Source: an uncultured Alphaproteobacteria bacterium (lineage in GTDB: Bacteria; Pseudomonadota; Alphaproteobacteria; Puniceispirillales; Puniceispirillaceae). Taken from it: 46,193 nucleotides of DNA. The notes below the pieces were generated by a model. The model saw nothing but the letters and a program-made list of their open reading frames with translations. It did not search any database and was not told the origin of the DNA. The stretch spans positions 1-46,193 of the forward strand of contig CAJWVJ010000003.1 in NCBI GenBank assembly GCA_913048595.1, written 5' to 3'. Shown here one piece after another: positions 1-7,601 of the stretch. Every line of letters starts with the position of its first letter. Within the stretch, counting starts at the first letter, position 1. Both the position numbers and the translations under genes were made by a program.

Positions 1-115
1 AATTTTGAGACACTAGTTCCGGCAAACCAGCTAAAGCCGTTGTGGTAACAGATTGACCAGCTACAAGACCGCCCGCCAGGGCTGTTAATTTCATGAAATC
101 ACGCCGTGTGTTCAT
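1..115 (-). CDS. N-terminal fragment of a Tat-exported protein, probably multicopper oxidase (CopA-like)
   Basis: Only the first 38 codons lie in the window; the gene runs off the left edge. The start is an ATG at 115. The fragment begins MNTRRDFMK, a twin-arginine signal (RR-D-F-M-K) followed by a small, hydrophobic stretch rich in Ala and Gly. Such a signal implies export of a folded, cofactor-bearing protein to the periplasm. It is the last visible gene of the leftward copper operon, 52 bases after the TolC-type gene. In copper clusters a Tat-exported multicopper oxidase that oxidises Cu(I) is the usual occupant of such a position. The oxidase identity is therefore inferred from context; no copper ligands are visible. 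Confidence 0.55.
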   Translation of the reverse strand, partial: MNTRRDFMKLTALAGGLVAGQSVTTTALAGLPELVSQN

Positions 116-167
116 CTTATGCCTCCAACTTGAATCCGTTTGTTTTGTTTGCTGGGTTTGTTGAACA

Positions 168-1568
168 TCAATGCCCCTTTGGTTTTTTGACAGCGTTAGT
201 CGCAATTGCGCCTGTTTCAGCGCCAACAGATCTGCCAAGAGCACTGCTTCTCAAATTCAATTCCGCTTTCAGAAGGTTGTGGTTCGCGTCGATGCTTTTT
301 TTGTCAGCTAGGGATTTCTCGCGCCCAGCCTCAAGCAGTTCAAAGACCCCGATTATCATCCCGTTGTAATTATAATTAGCTTCATCAAGCAGCACTTCAT
401 GCATTGGGATAATTTGTTCTTGGTAGTGTTGAGCAATGTCGAAAGATGTTCTGTATGAATTGTATGCATCACGCAGACCTGACGCAGCTGCTAGCGTTAC
501 TTGTTTAAAGTTTTGCTGTTTAACGAGCACCTCAGCTTGCAGAGCGTTCCGCTGAGCGCCACCCCAGTCGAAAACAGGGATTGCCACCTCTAACTCGTAT
601 CCCCGTTTATTCGATATACTGCCACCATCATTGATCCGGTCGTTTCGAATACCAATTTCGAGATCGGTGTAAGTGCTGACGTTTTCAATGCCCATTGCAG
701 CAAGCGCCAACTCGTAATCAAGGCGCGCTAATTTGACGTCAAAACGATCCTCAAAAACCTGCACTAGCTCGCTCATTTCTATAGGTTTTTCTGCCAATGG
801 AGGCAAAGAACCTGGCAGAGAAAGCATAGCGGCCTCAGAACTGTTTAAGCCGATCAAGCTAATGAGTCTTTCACGCGTCGAAACTCTGAGTTGCTCTGCT
901 TCGGCAAGAGAAATGACAGACTCTGAATAAACCAACTGCTCCTTTATTCTATCGGTCGTGGTCATGTTGCCTGTTTGTTTCATTCTCTTTGCTAATTCTG
1001 CGGAGCCAGAAAGAGCGACGAATGTCTTTTCAGCGATGGCAAACTTTTCTTCGGCGGCGACAGAGTTTAACCACGCCAATCTGACGTCCATTATTGAGCC
1101 AAGAATTTCAGTCGCCAGGTTTACGTTTGCGATTTCCACTGCGATTTTTGAGGTCGTTTGTTTTGATGGCAACGACAAGAGGTCCAGTAGGCCAAATGTC
1201 AGAAACCTTCCATATTCAGTTTCACTTCCTTTGACCATTCGCTCGAATGCAAAGGTGGGATTGGGAATTCTTCCTGTTTGGGCGGCTAATGATCCTTCTT
1301 TCAAGTTAGTAAAAAGCAGTTTTTGGAAAGCAGGACTTTTGGCTAGCATTAACTGCACGGCTTCAGCCTCGCCGACTACATTTTCCAGGATTGACGTGGC
1401 TTTAGCGTCTAAGGCGTTTTGTTGATCAGTGTGTTTAATAACGGTTATCTGACCTGAGAAGACCACATCGGTGTTTGTATTGATGTCACTAATGTTTTGC
1501 TCAAACTGGTAACTGGTGCAACCAGACGTCGCTGCTAAAAGAGCAATTTTCCAAAAGTACTTGCGCAT
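168..1568 (-). CDS. TolC-family outer-membrane efflux lipoprotein (CusC-like)
   Basis: A 466-residue protein with a lipoprotein signal: a short hydrophobic start and a lipobox ending in Cys17 (TSGC). The remainder has the long helical, Ala/Glu/Leu-rich repeats of the outer-membrane efflux protein family, about the usual length. It would form the outer-membrane channel of a tripartite metal or drug exporter. The copper-binding CopC-CusF gene upstream and the likely multicopper oxidase downstream suggest copper. No inner-membrane RND pump or adaptor gene is visible, so its partners must lie beyond the left edge or elsewhere. Codon use is AT-richer than in the genes to the right of about 3.1 kb, consistent with acquisition. 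Family assignment is firm; substrate is inferred. Confidence 0.82.
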   Translation of the reverse strand: MRKYFWKIALLAATSGCTSYQFEQNISDINTNTDVVFSGQITVIKHTDQQNALDAKATSILENVVGEAEAVQLMLAKSPAFQKLLFTNLKEGSLAAQTGRIPNPTFAFERMVKGSETEYGRFLTFGLLDLLSLPSKQTTSKIAVEIANVNLATEILGSIMDVRLAWLNSVAAEEKFAIAEKTFVALSGSAELAKRMKQTGNMTTTDRIKEQLVYSESVISLAEAEQLRVSTRERLISLIGLNSSEAAMLSLPGSLPPLAEKPIEMSELVQVFEDRFDVKLARLDYELALAAMGIENVSTYTDLEIGIRNDRINDGGSISNKRGYELEVAIPVFDWGGAQRNALQAEVLVKQQNFKQVTLAAASGLRDAYNSYRTSFDIAQHYQEQIIPMHEVLLDEANYNYNGMIIGVFELLEAGREKSLADKKSIDANHNLLKAELNLRSSALGRSVGAETGAIATNAVKKPKGH

Positions 1569-1570
1569 AA

Positions 1571-1852
1571 CTATTCTTTGCCCTCAATACCCTCGGCCTC
1601 ACGCGCATAAAATTGCCAGCCCCCTATATCACCGACATTGTCGTTTGCTTTTTGCCAATCCTCAAAATCCAGCCACTCCCATTCCTCGTATTTATCAAAT
1701 ACAGATCTGTATTCTTGAATTGGAATCACGGGTTCAGCGTTAGATTTTTTATCGACAGCAAAAATGGTCACCAGAAACGTACCCATTAATGCAATGCAAA
1801 CAGGAAAATGAAGGTGACCAAGAATAGAACGAAAATCACACGGTTTTATCAT
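1571..1852 (-). CDS. small membrane-anchored protein of the copper operon
   Basis: A 93-residue protein if it starts at the ATG at 1852; an in-frame TTG at 1870 is an alternative. It has one N-terminal hydrophobic segment (about residues 13-30) and then an acidic, aromatic tail. The tail contains WQKANDNVGDIGGW followed by YAREA. I recall similar W-x-x-AND-x-V-x-x-IGGW-x-x-YAREA signatures in short proteins of metal-efflux clusters, but cannot verify this here. It lies 2 bases upstream of the TolC-type gene and 40 bases after the CopC-CusF gene, so it is co-transcribed. The acidic tail should face the periplasm and might bind metal or an efflux partner. Its function is unknown. It stops with TAG. 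Confidence 0.6.
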   Translation of the reverse strand: MIKPCDFRSILGHLHFPVCIALMGTFLVTIFAVDKKSNAEPVIPIQEYRSVFDKYEEWEWLDFEDWQKANDNVGDIGGWQFYAREAEGIEGKE

Positions 1853-1892
1853 TTCAGTGACATTTCCCAAATCACACCGCAGTTTCTGCAGA

Positions 1893-2522
1893 CTATTTGC
1901 CTTTAACTTCAGTAATCTCTAAATCGCTGTTGAGTTTGAAGATGACTTTGTCGCCCCGTTTAAAACCTTCTAATGAGCGTTCGTCTGGCAACAGGTATTC
2001 CATTGTCATCGCAGGCATCAAGTCGCCAATTGGACCATGCTTAATGGTTACTTTAGGACCCCTAATCCTTTTGATTTGGCCCTCACCCTCAAGCAACTCA
2101 TCTTGCCTCGTTACATAGTCAACGCCTTCTGGCGATATAATGAATGAGAACTCGCCTTTTATTGTGTGCCCATCCTCGCTGATCGCGCGCCAATTAATTT
2201 GATAATTACCCTCTTCGAGCGTTGGAACGGAAATGAGATGACGTTTTTCCTCTCGCATCAGAAATTTACCAACTAATGCAATGTCCACACCCTCGCCTGA
2301 GCCAAGTAGACTTCCAACGAGTGATTTGTTTGCTTCGGGTGCAAACTTTTGTAGCGAGACCTTTATGAGTTTAGAAGGTCCAGTGAAAACGATTTCTATC
2401 GCTTCCGGGGAACTGTTAATGACAGCGCCATCCTTAGGAAGCACATAAGCTATTGGAGAATGTGCGATCGCTGCAATTGGTGTTAGTGCCAACAAAACAA
2501 AGATTATTCGCAGCATAGACAT
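1893..2522 (-). CDS. periplasmic copper-binding CopC-CusF fusion protein
   Basis: A 209-residue exported protein. Residues 1-20 are a signal peptide that should be cut before His21, leaving an N-terminal His as in CopC. Residues 21-130 are CopC-like; SEDGH (115-119) carries the Asp/His pair that with the first His forms the CopC Cu(II) site. Residues about 145-209 are a CusF-like domain with His162 and M-x-M (172-174) in KHGPIGDLMPAMTM. The CusF copper-capping Trp is absent, with Leu/Met in that region. The protein may bind Cu(II) and Cu(I) at separate sites. It is the first gene of the operon, with AAGGAG before its ATG and a MerR-type promoter just upstream. TAG stop. Confidence 0.85.
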   Translation of the reverse strand: MSMLRIIFVLLALTPIAAIAHSPIAYVLPKDGAVINSSPEAIEIVFTGPSKLIKVSLQKFAPEANKSLVGSLLGSGEGVDIALVGKFLMREEKRHLISVPTLEEGNYQINWRAISEDGHTIKGEFSFIISPEGVDYVTRQDELLEGEGQIKRIRGPKVTIKHGPIGDLMPAMTMEYLLPDERSLEGFKRGDKVIFKLNSDLEITEVKGK

Positions 2523-2549
2523 GCCTGTCTCCTTTTTTGGAATGACTTC

Positions 2550-2580
2550 AAAATGAGGCTTCCCCTAAGGGGAATGTCAA
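2550..2580 (-). promoter_or_regulatory. MerR/CueR-type promoter of the copper operon
   Basis: Read on the minus strand there is a perfect -35 TTGACA (2580-2575), a 19-bp spacer and a weak -10 CATTTT (2555-2550). The spacer contains the palindrome TTCCCC-TAA-GGGGAA (2560-2574 on the plus strand). A long 19-bp spacer filled by a dyad is the hallmark of MerR-family promoters, and the dyad resembles CueR operators of copA genes. It lies 28 bases upstream of the copC-cusF start. Copper induction is inferred from gene content. No MerR-family regulator gene is present in the window. Confidence 0.75.
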
Positions 2581-2985
2581 AGCAAAGACTGATAAAATTT
2601 AATTGAAACTGCATGGCAAATTGTCGCAGATCATGAGTAAGAAGAACTAACGTCACTGCACAAAAGCTGCCGATCCCCTCCTCTGCCTTTTTAGGCTTTC
2701 GGATTACCGCCACGGAGTATTAGCTGCACAGCAAAGATCATCGACTGCGCAAATGAACCAGAAGCGCGCATAGATTTCGACCAGCACCAAGGCGATCACT
2801 AGGCCGATGCCTACCGCCTTGATCAATGACCAGATGTTACGTCGAAAAACCGCAAACAGAGTGGCGCTGTTTGCACTGTATTGTACAGACTGCGCTGTCA
2901 GTACTGTCAGATCCGTCTGTCCTGAGTGCCTCTGAATACTGGGTGAATATACATTATGCGACATTTTATATGGTCGATATGGTCG
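2581..2985. other. gene-poor junction between the copper island and the core chromosome
   Basis: No gene is well supported here. A minus-strand reading frame (2704-2964, 86 codons from an ATG) ends in a plausible membrane segment, IGLVIALVLVEIYARFWF, but it has no convincing ribosome site; I give it about 0.2. Short tandem repeats are visible: CTGTCAGTA/CTGTCAGAT near 2897-2912 and TATGGTCGA twice near 2969-2986. Base composition changes across this stretch from AT-richer (left) to GC-rich (right). This fits the edge of an acquired segment, but no transposase, tRNA or clear target-site duplication was seen. Confidence 0.4.
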
Positions 2986-3060
2986 ATACGGATCACCCCC
3001 TAATGATCCAATGACCGTATTCGGGGAGAAAGCCCGAATCACATTCGGGACACCCCGGTC
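2986..3060 (+). other. compact structured element with mutually exclusive hairpins
   Basis: Three nested or consecutive stems can be drawn on the plus strand. ATACGG (2986-2991) pairs with CCGTAT (3015-3020) around an inner ATCA/TGAT. CGGGG (3022-3026) pairs with CCCCG (3053-3057) around CCCGAAT (3033-3039)/ATTCGGG (3043-3049). A second ATTCGGG copy at 3019-3025 could instead pair with the same CCCGAAT. An intrinsic terminator follows at once. This looks like a small RNA or a switch-like leader, but no known RNA family was recognised and no strong promoter was found upstream. Confidence 0.35.
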
Positions 3061-3062
3061 AA

Positions 3063-3092
3063 GGGCGGCGGGACTCTGCCGCCCTTTTTTTT
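3063..3092 (+). terminator. strong rho-independent terminator
   Basis: GGGCGGC (3063-3069) and GCCGCCC (3078-3084) form a 7-bp GC stem with an 8-base loop, followed by eight T (3085-3092). It terminates plus-strand transcription. No recognisable plus-strand gene lies upstream, so it probably ends the structured element at 2986-3060 and insulates the thiamine operon. Confidence 0.85.
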
Positions 3093-3123
3093 ATGAAGGC
3101 GTGATTCACTGGAATTAAGCGGC

Positions 3124-3152
3124 TTCCGTTCTGCCGAAAGACTCCCTATAAT
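3124..3152 (+). promoter_or_regulatory. probable sigma-70 promoter of the thiamine operon
   Basis: A perfect -10 TATAAT at 3147-3152 is preceded, after 17 bp, by a weak -35 (TTCCGT, 3124-3129). The expected transcription start, about 7 bases downstream of the -10, falls right before the TPP riboswitch, as expected for its leader. Confidence 0.6.
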
Positions 3153-3161
3153 CTGGTCAAC

Positions 3162-3242
3162 ACGCTTGGGGTGTCCGGGTCTGAACCGGGCTGAGAAAAA
3201 CCCATAGAACCTGACCCAGGTCATTCTGGCGGAGGAAAGCGG
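3162..3242 (+). promoter_or_regulatory. TPP riboswitch (THI element)
   Basis: The conserved THI-box blocks are all present in order: GGGGTGTCCGG (3168-3178), CTGAGA (3191-3196), ACC and GAACCTGACCCAGGTCA around 3200-3223, then CTGGCGGAGGAAAG. CGCTT near 3163 can pair with AAGCG near 3237 to close the first stem. It lies about 80 bases upstream of thiB. In Proteobacteria this class usually lowers translation when thiamine pyrophosphate is bound; no obvious T-run terminator follows, so control of the thiB ribosome site is the likelier mechanism. Confidence 0.93.
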
Positions 3243-3324
3243 CACAAGGCATGGCGCCCGCCATGGCCCGACATCCCCTTCCTTACCGTTCGATATGGCT
3301 GACCGAGCCGCATTGGAGGTAAAC

Positions 3325-4332
3325 ATGCGATCTTTTCTGACCATACTCACGGCAGTGGCAGCCCTGCTGCTGTCTGCCGGCACCGCGCTTGCCGCGGACA
3401 GGCCGGTGCTCACCATATACACCTATGACTCCTTCGCCTCTGAATGGGGTCCCGGGCCCGCTGTCGAAGAAGCCTTCGAGGAAGGATGCGACTGCGATCT
3501 GCAGTTTGTCGCGCTGGACAGCTCGATCGGCATCCTTGGCCGCGTGCAGCTTGAGGGCAGCTCGTCGAAGGCGGACATTGTTCTTGGTCTCGACACCAAC
3601 CTGATGGCGACGGCCCGTGAAACCGGGCTGTTTGCCCCGCATGGCACCAAACTGGAAGGGCGCACCTCCCTTCCCGTCGATTTTGCGGATGATATGTTCG
3701 TGCCGTTCGACTGGGGCCATTTCGCCTTTGTCTATAACAGCGAAACCATGGCCGCTGCGCCGTCCTCGATGCAGGCGCTTATCGATTCGCCGGATGATCT
3801 TCGCATTGTCATTCAGGATCCGCGCACCTCGACCCCTGGCCTTGGCCTGCTGCTGTGGGTGAAGTCTGTCTATGGCGACAAGGCCCCCAAGGCCTGGGCA
3901 AAGCTTGCGCCCAAGATTGTCACCGTCACCAAGGGATGGTGGGACGCCTATTCGATGTTCCTGGAAGGTGAGGCCGACATGGTTCTCTCCTACTCTACCT
4001 CGCCGGCCTATCATATTGTCGTCGACGGAACCGACAAATACCGGGCGGCCGCTTTTGATGAGGGTCATTACATGCAGGTCGAGGTTGCGGCGATGCTGAA
4101 GAGTGCGCCACAGCCCGAGCTTGCGGCAGACTTCATGGACTTCATCCTGGATGACGGGTTCCAGTCCGTGATCCCGACGACAAACTGGATGTATCCTGCC
4201 GGCAAGGCAGGTATTCCCGAGGCCTTTTCAGGCCTGATCACACCGGCAAAGTCGCTTCTCTTCACCCCTGAAGAGGTCGCGCAGAACAAATCGGCATGGG
4301 TTGGCGAGTGGCAGGGCGCGCTCAGCCAGTAA
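3325..4332 (+). CDS. thiB: thiamine ABC transporter, periplasmic binding protein
   Basis: A 335-residue protein. The ATG at 3325 was chosen because TGGAGG precedes it by six bases and it begins a clean signal peptide ending near Ala23 (TALA-ADRP). A longer in-frame start at 3295 would add ten residues ahead of the signal. The mature protein starts with VLTIYTYDSFASEWGPGP, typical of ThiB, and length fits the family. It captures thiamine or its phosphates in the periplasm for ThiP/ThiQ. Its leader carries the TPP riboswitch and thiP follows with overlap, so the three form one operon. Confident. Confidence 0.93.
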   Translation: MRSFLTILTAVAALLLSAGTALAADRPVLTIYTYDSFASEWGPGPAVEEAFEEGCDCDLQFVALDSSIGILGRVQLEGSSSKADIVLGLDTNLMATARETGLFAPHGTKLEGRTSLPVDFADDMFVPFDWGHFAFVYNSETMAAAPSSMQALIDSPDDLRIVIQDPRTSTPGLGLLLWVKSVYGDKAPKAWAKLAPKIVTVTKGWWDAYSMFLEGEADMVLSYSTSPAYHIVVDGTDKYRAAAFDEGHYMQVEVAAMLKSAPQPELAADFMDFILDDGFQSVIPTTNWMYPAGKAGIPEAFSGLITPAKSLLFTPEEVAQNKSAWVGEWQGALSQ

Positions 4333-5948
4333 CCCTTTGGCGACGGCCGGGCGCCATATCGGCGCTCGGCCTTGCCCTTGCGATCGGCCTGCTGCTTCTT
4401 GCCGGGGGCGCCATTGCCGCGCTGATGATGGCGGCTGGCGCTGGCAGCGGCGGGCTTTCCACCCAGGCCGCCGCCTATATCCGGCATGTCACGCTTCTGA
4501 CTTTTTTGCAGGCAAGCCTGTCAGCCGTTCTGGCACTGTCCGTCGCCATTCTGGTGGCGCGTTCCTGTTGGCGAAGAGCCATGGAATGGCGCGCCAGATA
4601 TCTGCTTCTGTTCTCATTTTTACCCGTCGTTCTTCCCACCACCGTGGCAGCCACCGGACTGATCGCCGTCTGGGGCCAGAGCGGCTTCGTGTCCGCGATG
4701 CTGACCGCGGCCGGCATGCCCCCTCTGCGTCCCATCTATGGGCTGGGTGCGGTGTTGCTGGCCCATGTCTTTTTCAACGCGCCGCTGATGCTGCGCGTGC
4801 TGTCCGGCGCGCTTGCCGGAATTCCGGCGGCGCAGTGGCGTCTTGCCGCGCAATGGGGGCTGTCCGACTGGCAGCGGTTCAGACAGATCGAATGGCCGGC
4901 GCTGCGGCGGGTCATTCCCGGGCTTCTGGCGCTTGTCTTCCTGCTGTGCTTCACCTCTTTCTCGCTCGTGCTGATGCTTGGCGGCGGCCCGTCGGTGACA
5001 ACGCTTGAAGTCAGCATCTACACGGCCCTGCGGTTCGAGTTCGACATGGCGCTTGCCGGCCGGCTTGCCCTGCTGCAGCTTGTTGTCTGTGCCGTGATCG
5101 TGGTGCTTCTGACCATGGTCACCGGCCGGTCCTGGTCCGGGGGCGCCGGACATGCAGGCCGGCATGTCACGCAGCGCGGGGATCAGGGGCTTGCCGCGCG
5201 TCTGACCGATGGCGTGGTTATTGGCGGCTTCGTGGTTCTGGCGGTGGTTCCGGTCGCCGCGGTGATCTGGCACGGCATCGGCCCGCATTTGGGCACCATC
5301 CTTGCCTGGCCCGCGCTATGGCAGGCAACCGTCACCTCGCTGGTCATAGCCATAGTCTCAGGCGGTCTGGCAACGGGGGTGGCGCTGGTCATCGCGGCCG
5401 CGCGCACCCGCAGGTTCGGGGCCGGGCTGGCTGTCTGGCCGCTGGATCTGTCGATTTCCCTCTATCTGGCGGTGTCCGCCATCGTTCTCGGGACCGGCCT
5501 GTTCATCCTGCTGCGGCAGGTGGCGGACGTGTTCGCGCTGGCACCGGCGCTGGTGGTGCTTGGCAACATGCTGGTGGCGCTGCCCTTCGCCTACCGGGTC
5601 CTGGAAGGCAGACTGTCTTCCCTGGCAACATCACATGATCGGTTGTGCGCGTCGCTTGGCATCCGGGGGTGGCGCCGGTTCCGGCAGGTGACATTGCCGG
5701 CGCTGTTTCCCGAGCTTGGTTATGCCGCTGGCCTGTCCTCGGCCCTGTCGCTTGGCGATCTCACCATCATCGCCCTGTTCGGAAGCCAGCAGTTCCAGAC
5801 CCTTCCCTGGCTTCTCTATCAGACCATGGGGCGCTATCGTGCCGCAGAGGCGGCGGCCCTTGCCTTCTGGATCCTGGGGCTGACCCTCGCCACGTTCGCC
5901 ATCTGCGTCCTGGCCGCGCGCCTTGCCGGGAGACGACATCATGCTTGA
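4296..5948 (+). CDS. thiP: thiamine ABC transporter, permease
   Basis: A 550-residue inner-membrane protein with two homologous permease halves, as in ThiP/FbpB-type double permeases. Each half carries an EAA-type loop for ATPase docking: one near GLSDWQRFRQIEWPALRR, the other near LGIRGWRRFRQVTLPALFP. The annotated ATG at 4296 overlaps the end of thiB by 37 bases; a GTG at 4308 is an alternative, and neither has a strong ribosome site, so translational coupling is likely. It forms the channel through which ThiB-bound thiamine passes. thiQ overlaps its 3' end by 8 bases. Confidence 0.92.
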   Translation: MGWRVAGRAQPVTLWRRPGAISALGLALAIGLLLLAGGAIAALMMAAGAGSGGLSTQAAAYIRHVTLLTFLQASLSAVLALSVAILVARSCWRRAMEWRARYLLLFSFLPVVLPTTVAATGLIAVWGQSGFVSAMLTAAGMPPLRPIYGLGAVLLAHVFFNAPLMLRVLSGALAGIPAAQWRLAAQWGLSDWQRFRQIEWPALRRVIPGLLALVFLLCFTSFSLVLMLGGGPSVTTLEVSIYTALRFEFDMALAGRLALLQLVVCAVIVVLLTMVTGRSWSGGAGHAGRHVTQRGDQGLAARLTDGVVIGGFVVLAVVPVAAVIWHGIGPHLGTILAWPALWQATVTSLVIAIVSGGLATGVALVIAAARTRRFGAGLAVWPLDLSISLYLAVSAIVLGTGLFILLRQVADVFALAPALVVLGNMLVALPFAYRVLEGRLSSLATSHDRLCASLGIRGWRRFRQVTLPALFPELGYAAGLSSALSLGDLTIIALFGSQQFQTLPWLLYQTMGRYRAAEAAALAFWILGLTLATFAICVLAARLAGRRHHA

Positions 5949-6552
5949 GATACGAAATGTGACGTTTCGGCGGCCGAACGGCCCCTCCTTCAGCTTCGAT
6001 CTGTCGGTGGAACAAGGTGATATTCTCGCCATTCAGGGACCGTCCGGGGTTGGCAAGACCACCCTTCTCGACCTGATCGCGGGATTCGAGACACCCGATC
6101 AGGGCAGCATCGCCTGGCAAGGGCAGGATTTCCTCGCCGCGCCGCCATGGCAGCGCCCGGTGACTAACGTGTTCCAGGCAGACAATCTGTTCGAGCATCT
6201 CTCCTGCGCCGAGAATGTGGCGATTGGGCTTGACGACGCCGGCAGGCAGGACAGGGCCGCCATCGACAGGGCCTTTCAGCGGCTGGGAATCGACGGGTTA
6301 CAGAAACGTCTGCCGGGAACCATATCCGGCGGCCAGCAACAGCGTGTGGCGCTGGCGCGCGCGCTTCTGCGCGGCAAGCCGGTGCTGCTTCTGGATGAAA
6401 GTTTCAGCGCGCTTGACTGGCCGACGAGACAGGGATGTTTCGACTCGCTGCGCGAAATCGCGGTTGCCGACCGGATGGCGGTTCTCGTGGTCAGCCATGA
6501 TTCCCGCGACGCCGCTTATCTTGGCAGCGACGCGCTGACGCTTGGCGAGTGA
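5941..6552 (+). CDS. thiQ: thiamine ABC transporter, ATP-binding protein
   Basis: A 203-residue ABC ATPase starting at the ATG at 5941, within the last codons of thiP and behind GGGAG. Walker A is GPSGVGKTT (33-41), the signature is SGGQQQR, Walker B is VLLLDESFSALD and the switch His lies in VVSHD. It lacks a C-terminal regulatory domain, and the short length is usual for ThiQ. It powers ThiBP uptake. The gene ends 12 bases before the convergent M48 gene with no clear terminator between. Confidence 0.92.
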   Translation: MLEIRNVTFRRPNGPSFSFDLSVEQGDILAIQGPSGVGKTTLLDLIAGFETPDQGSIAWQGQDFLAAPPWQRPVTNVFQADNLFEHLSCAENVAIGLDDAGRQDRAAIDRAFQRLGIDGLQKRLPGTISGGQQQRVALARALLRGKPVLLLDESFSALDWPTRQGCFDSLREIAVADRMAVLVVSHDSRDAAYLGSDALTLGE

Positions 6553-6564
6553 CACCAGCTGGAA

Positions 6565-7593
6565 TTATTCGGACTGCGCCCTCACCCGGTCCCGGAAGCT
6601 GGTATGCGATGCCAGCATGCCGCCGCCATCACACAAATCCCCGCATTCATCGGACAGCCGCTTGAAGAATTTGACAAGCGCTTGCGGATCGCGCCCGATC
6701 TCCGCCATCCAGCCGGCAGACAGGCTGTCGGCTTCCAGTTCCAAGCCGCGGGAATTTTCCATCAGCACCAGGCTGCCGCCAAAGCCGACAATTTCCTCAA
6801 GGACGCTGTCCTCATTACCAAGGAAGAGGCCAATCCCGATGCCGATCACCGCGCTGCGCATGATCTGGCGAAGCGCATGCTGTTCGGCGACATGGCCAAG
6901 CTCATGCGCCAGCACACCCAGCACCACATCCTCGTCATCGGCAAAGCTGACAAGCTCGTCAAGAAGAACGATGTCATTGCCCGGAAGCGCGAAGGCGTTC
7001 GGCCCGATGGCTGGGGCGCTGCGAAAATGCAGATCTGTGGTGGCGAACCGCGCCGGGGCAAGCGGCAAAAGCTTGCCGAATTCCGCGCTGATCCTGTCCT
7101 GTTCGGCCTGTGACAGCCGGCTTTCGGACTGAAGCGCGAGATCAAGCTGTGCAAGAACCATGTTCGAGGCACGCTCGACAAGCGCCTCGGGCATGGCCCG
7201 CGCCATGATGTCGCCAACCGGCGCGATCGCGACCCTGAACCCGACGGCCAGGCTGATGAAAATCAGGGCCAGAAAGACCGCCCCCCGCCAGCGCACCATT
7301 TCCAGTCGCGACAGGCTGGCATCAAGCCGCTTGCCACGCGGATAGAGCGACTCCAGCCACGGGTGTTCACGTCCCGCCGGAAGCCGGAAGACATCGCCTG
7401 TCGACAGGCGAAGACGCGTATCGCCACCGCCAATCATCGGCAACACCTCGGCGATGGTGACCTGTTCAACGCCCTAGCTGTCAGACCGCGCCAAAAACAG
7501 CGACCCCGAAGGCTGGTTCGGCTCGTCGACCAGAAGGGCCGCCTCCACCACCATGGTGGTGCTGGATTTTGTCAATGTGCCGTGAAACTGCAT
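6565..7593 (-). pseudogene. M48-family zinc metallopeptidase with an in-frame TAG at codon 40
   Basis: Read from the ATG at 7593 the frame is 342 codons, interrupted once by TAG at 7476-7474 (codon 40). The frame before it (beginning MQFHGTLTKSS) and after it is clean. The C-terminal 293 residues are intact: a membrane segment (about 103-125), the zinc motif HELGH (230-234) and a third-ligand motif LELEAD, as in M48 peptidases. The peptidase domain could still be made from internal GTG or ATG codons at 7446 or 7437. It starts 8 bases after the DUF898 gene, so the two form an operon. Such peptidases are membrane-linked proteases of envelope quality control. Whether this is a recent pseudogene, a sequencing error or readthrough cannot be decided here. 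Confidence 0.7.
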
Positions 7594-7601
7594 GGTTCGG
7601 A

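Noticed and set aside
2504-2713. Minus-strand frame of about 69 codons upstream of copC-cusF
   Set aside because: It covers the MerR-type promoter and the copC ribosome site and has no family resemblance.
2826-3014. Plus-strand frame of about 62 codons before the structured element
   Set aside because: No ribosome site, no motif, and it crosses the tandem repeats and hairpins; more likely untranslated.
2986-3092. SRP RNA, tmRNA or 6S RNA
   Set aside because: The conserved core of SRP RNA (GGAAGCAGC-type) and a tRNA-like end are absent, and the element is too short for 6S RNA.
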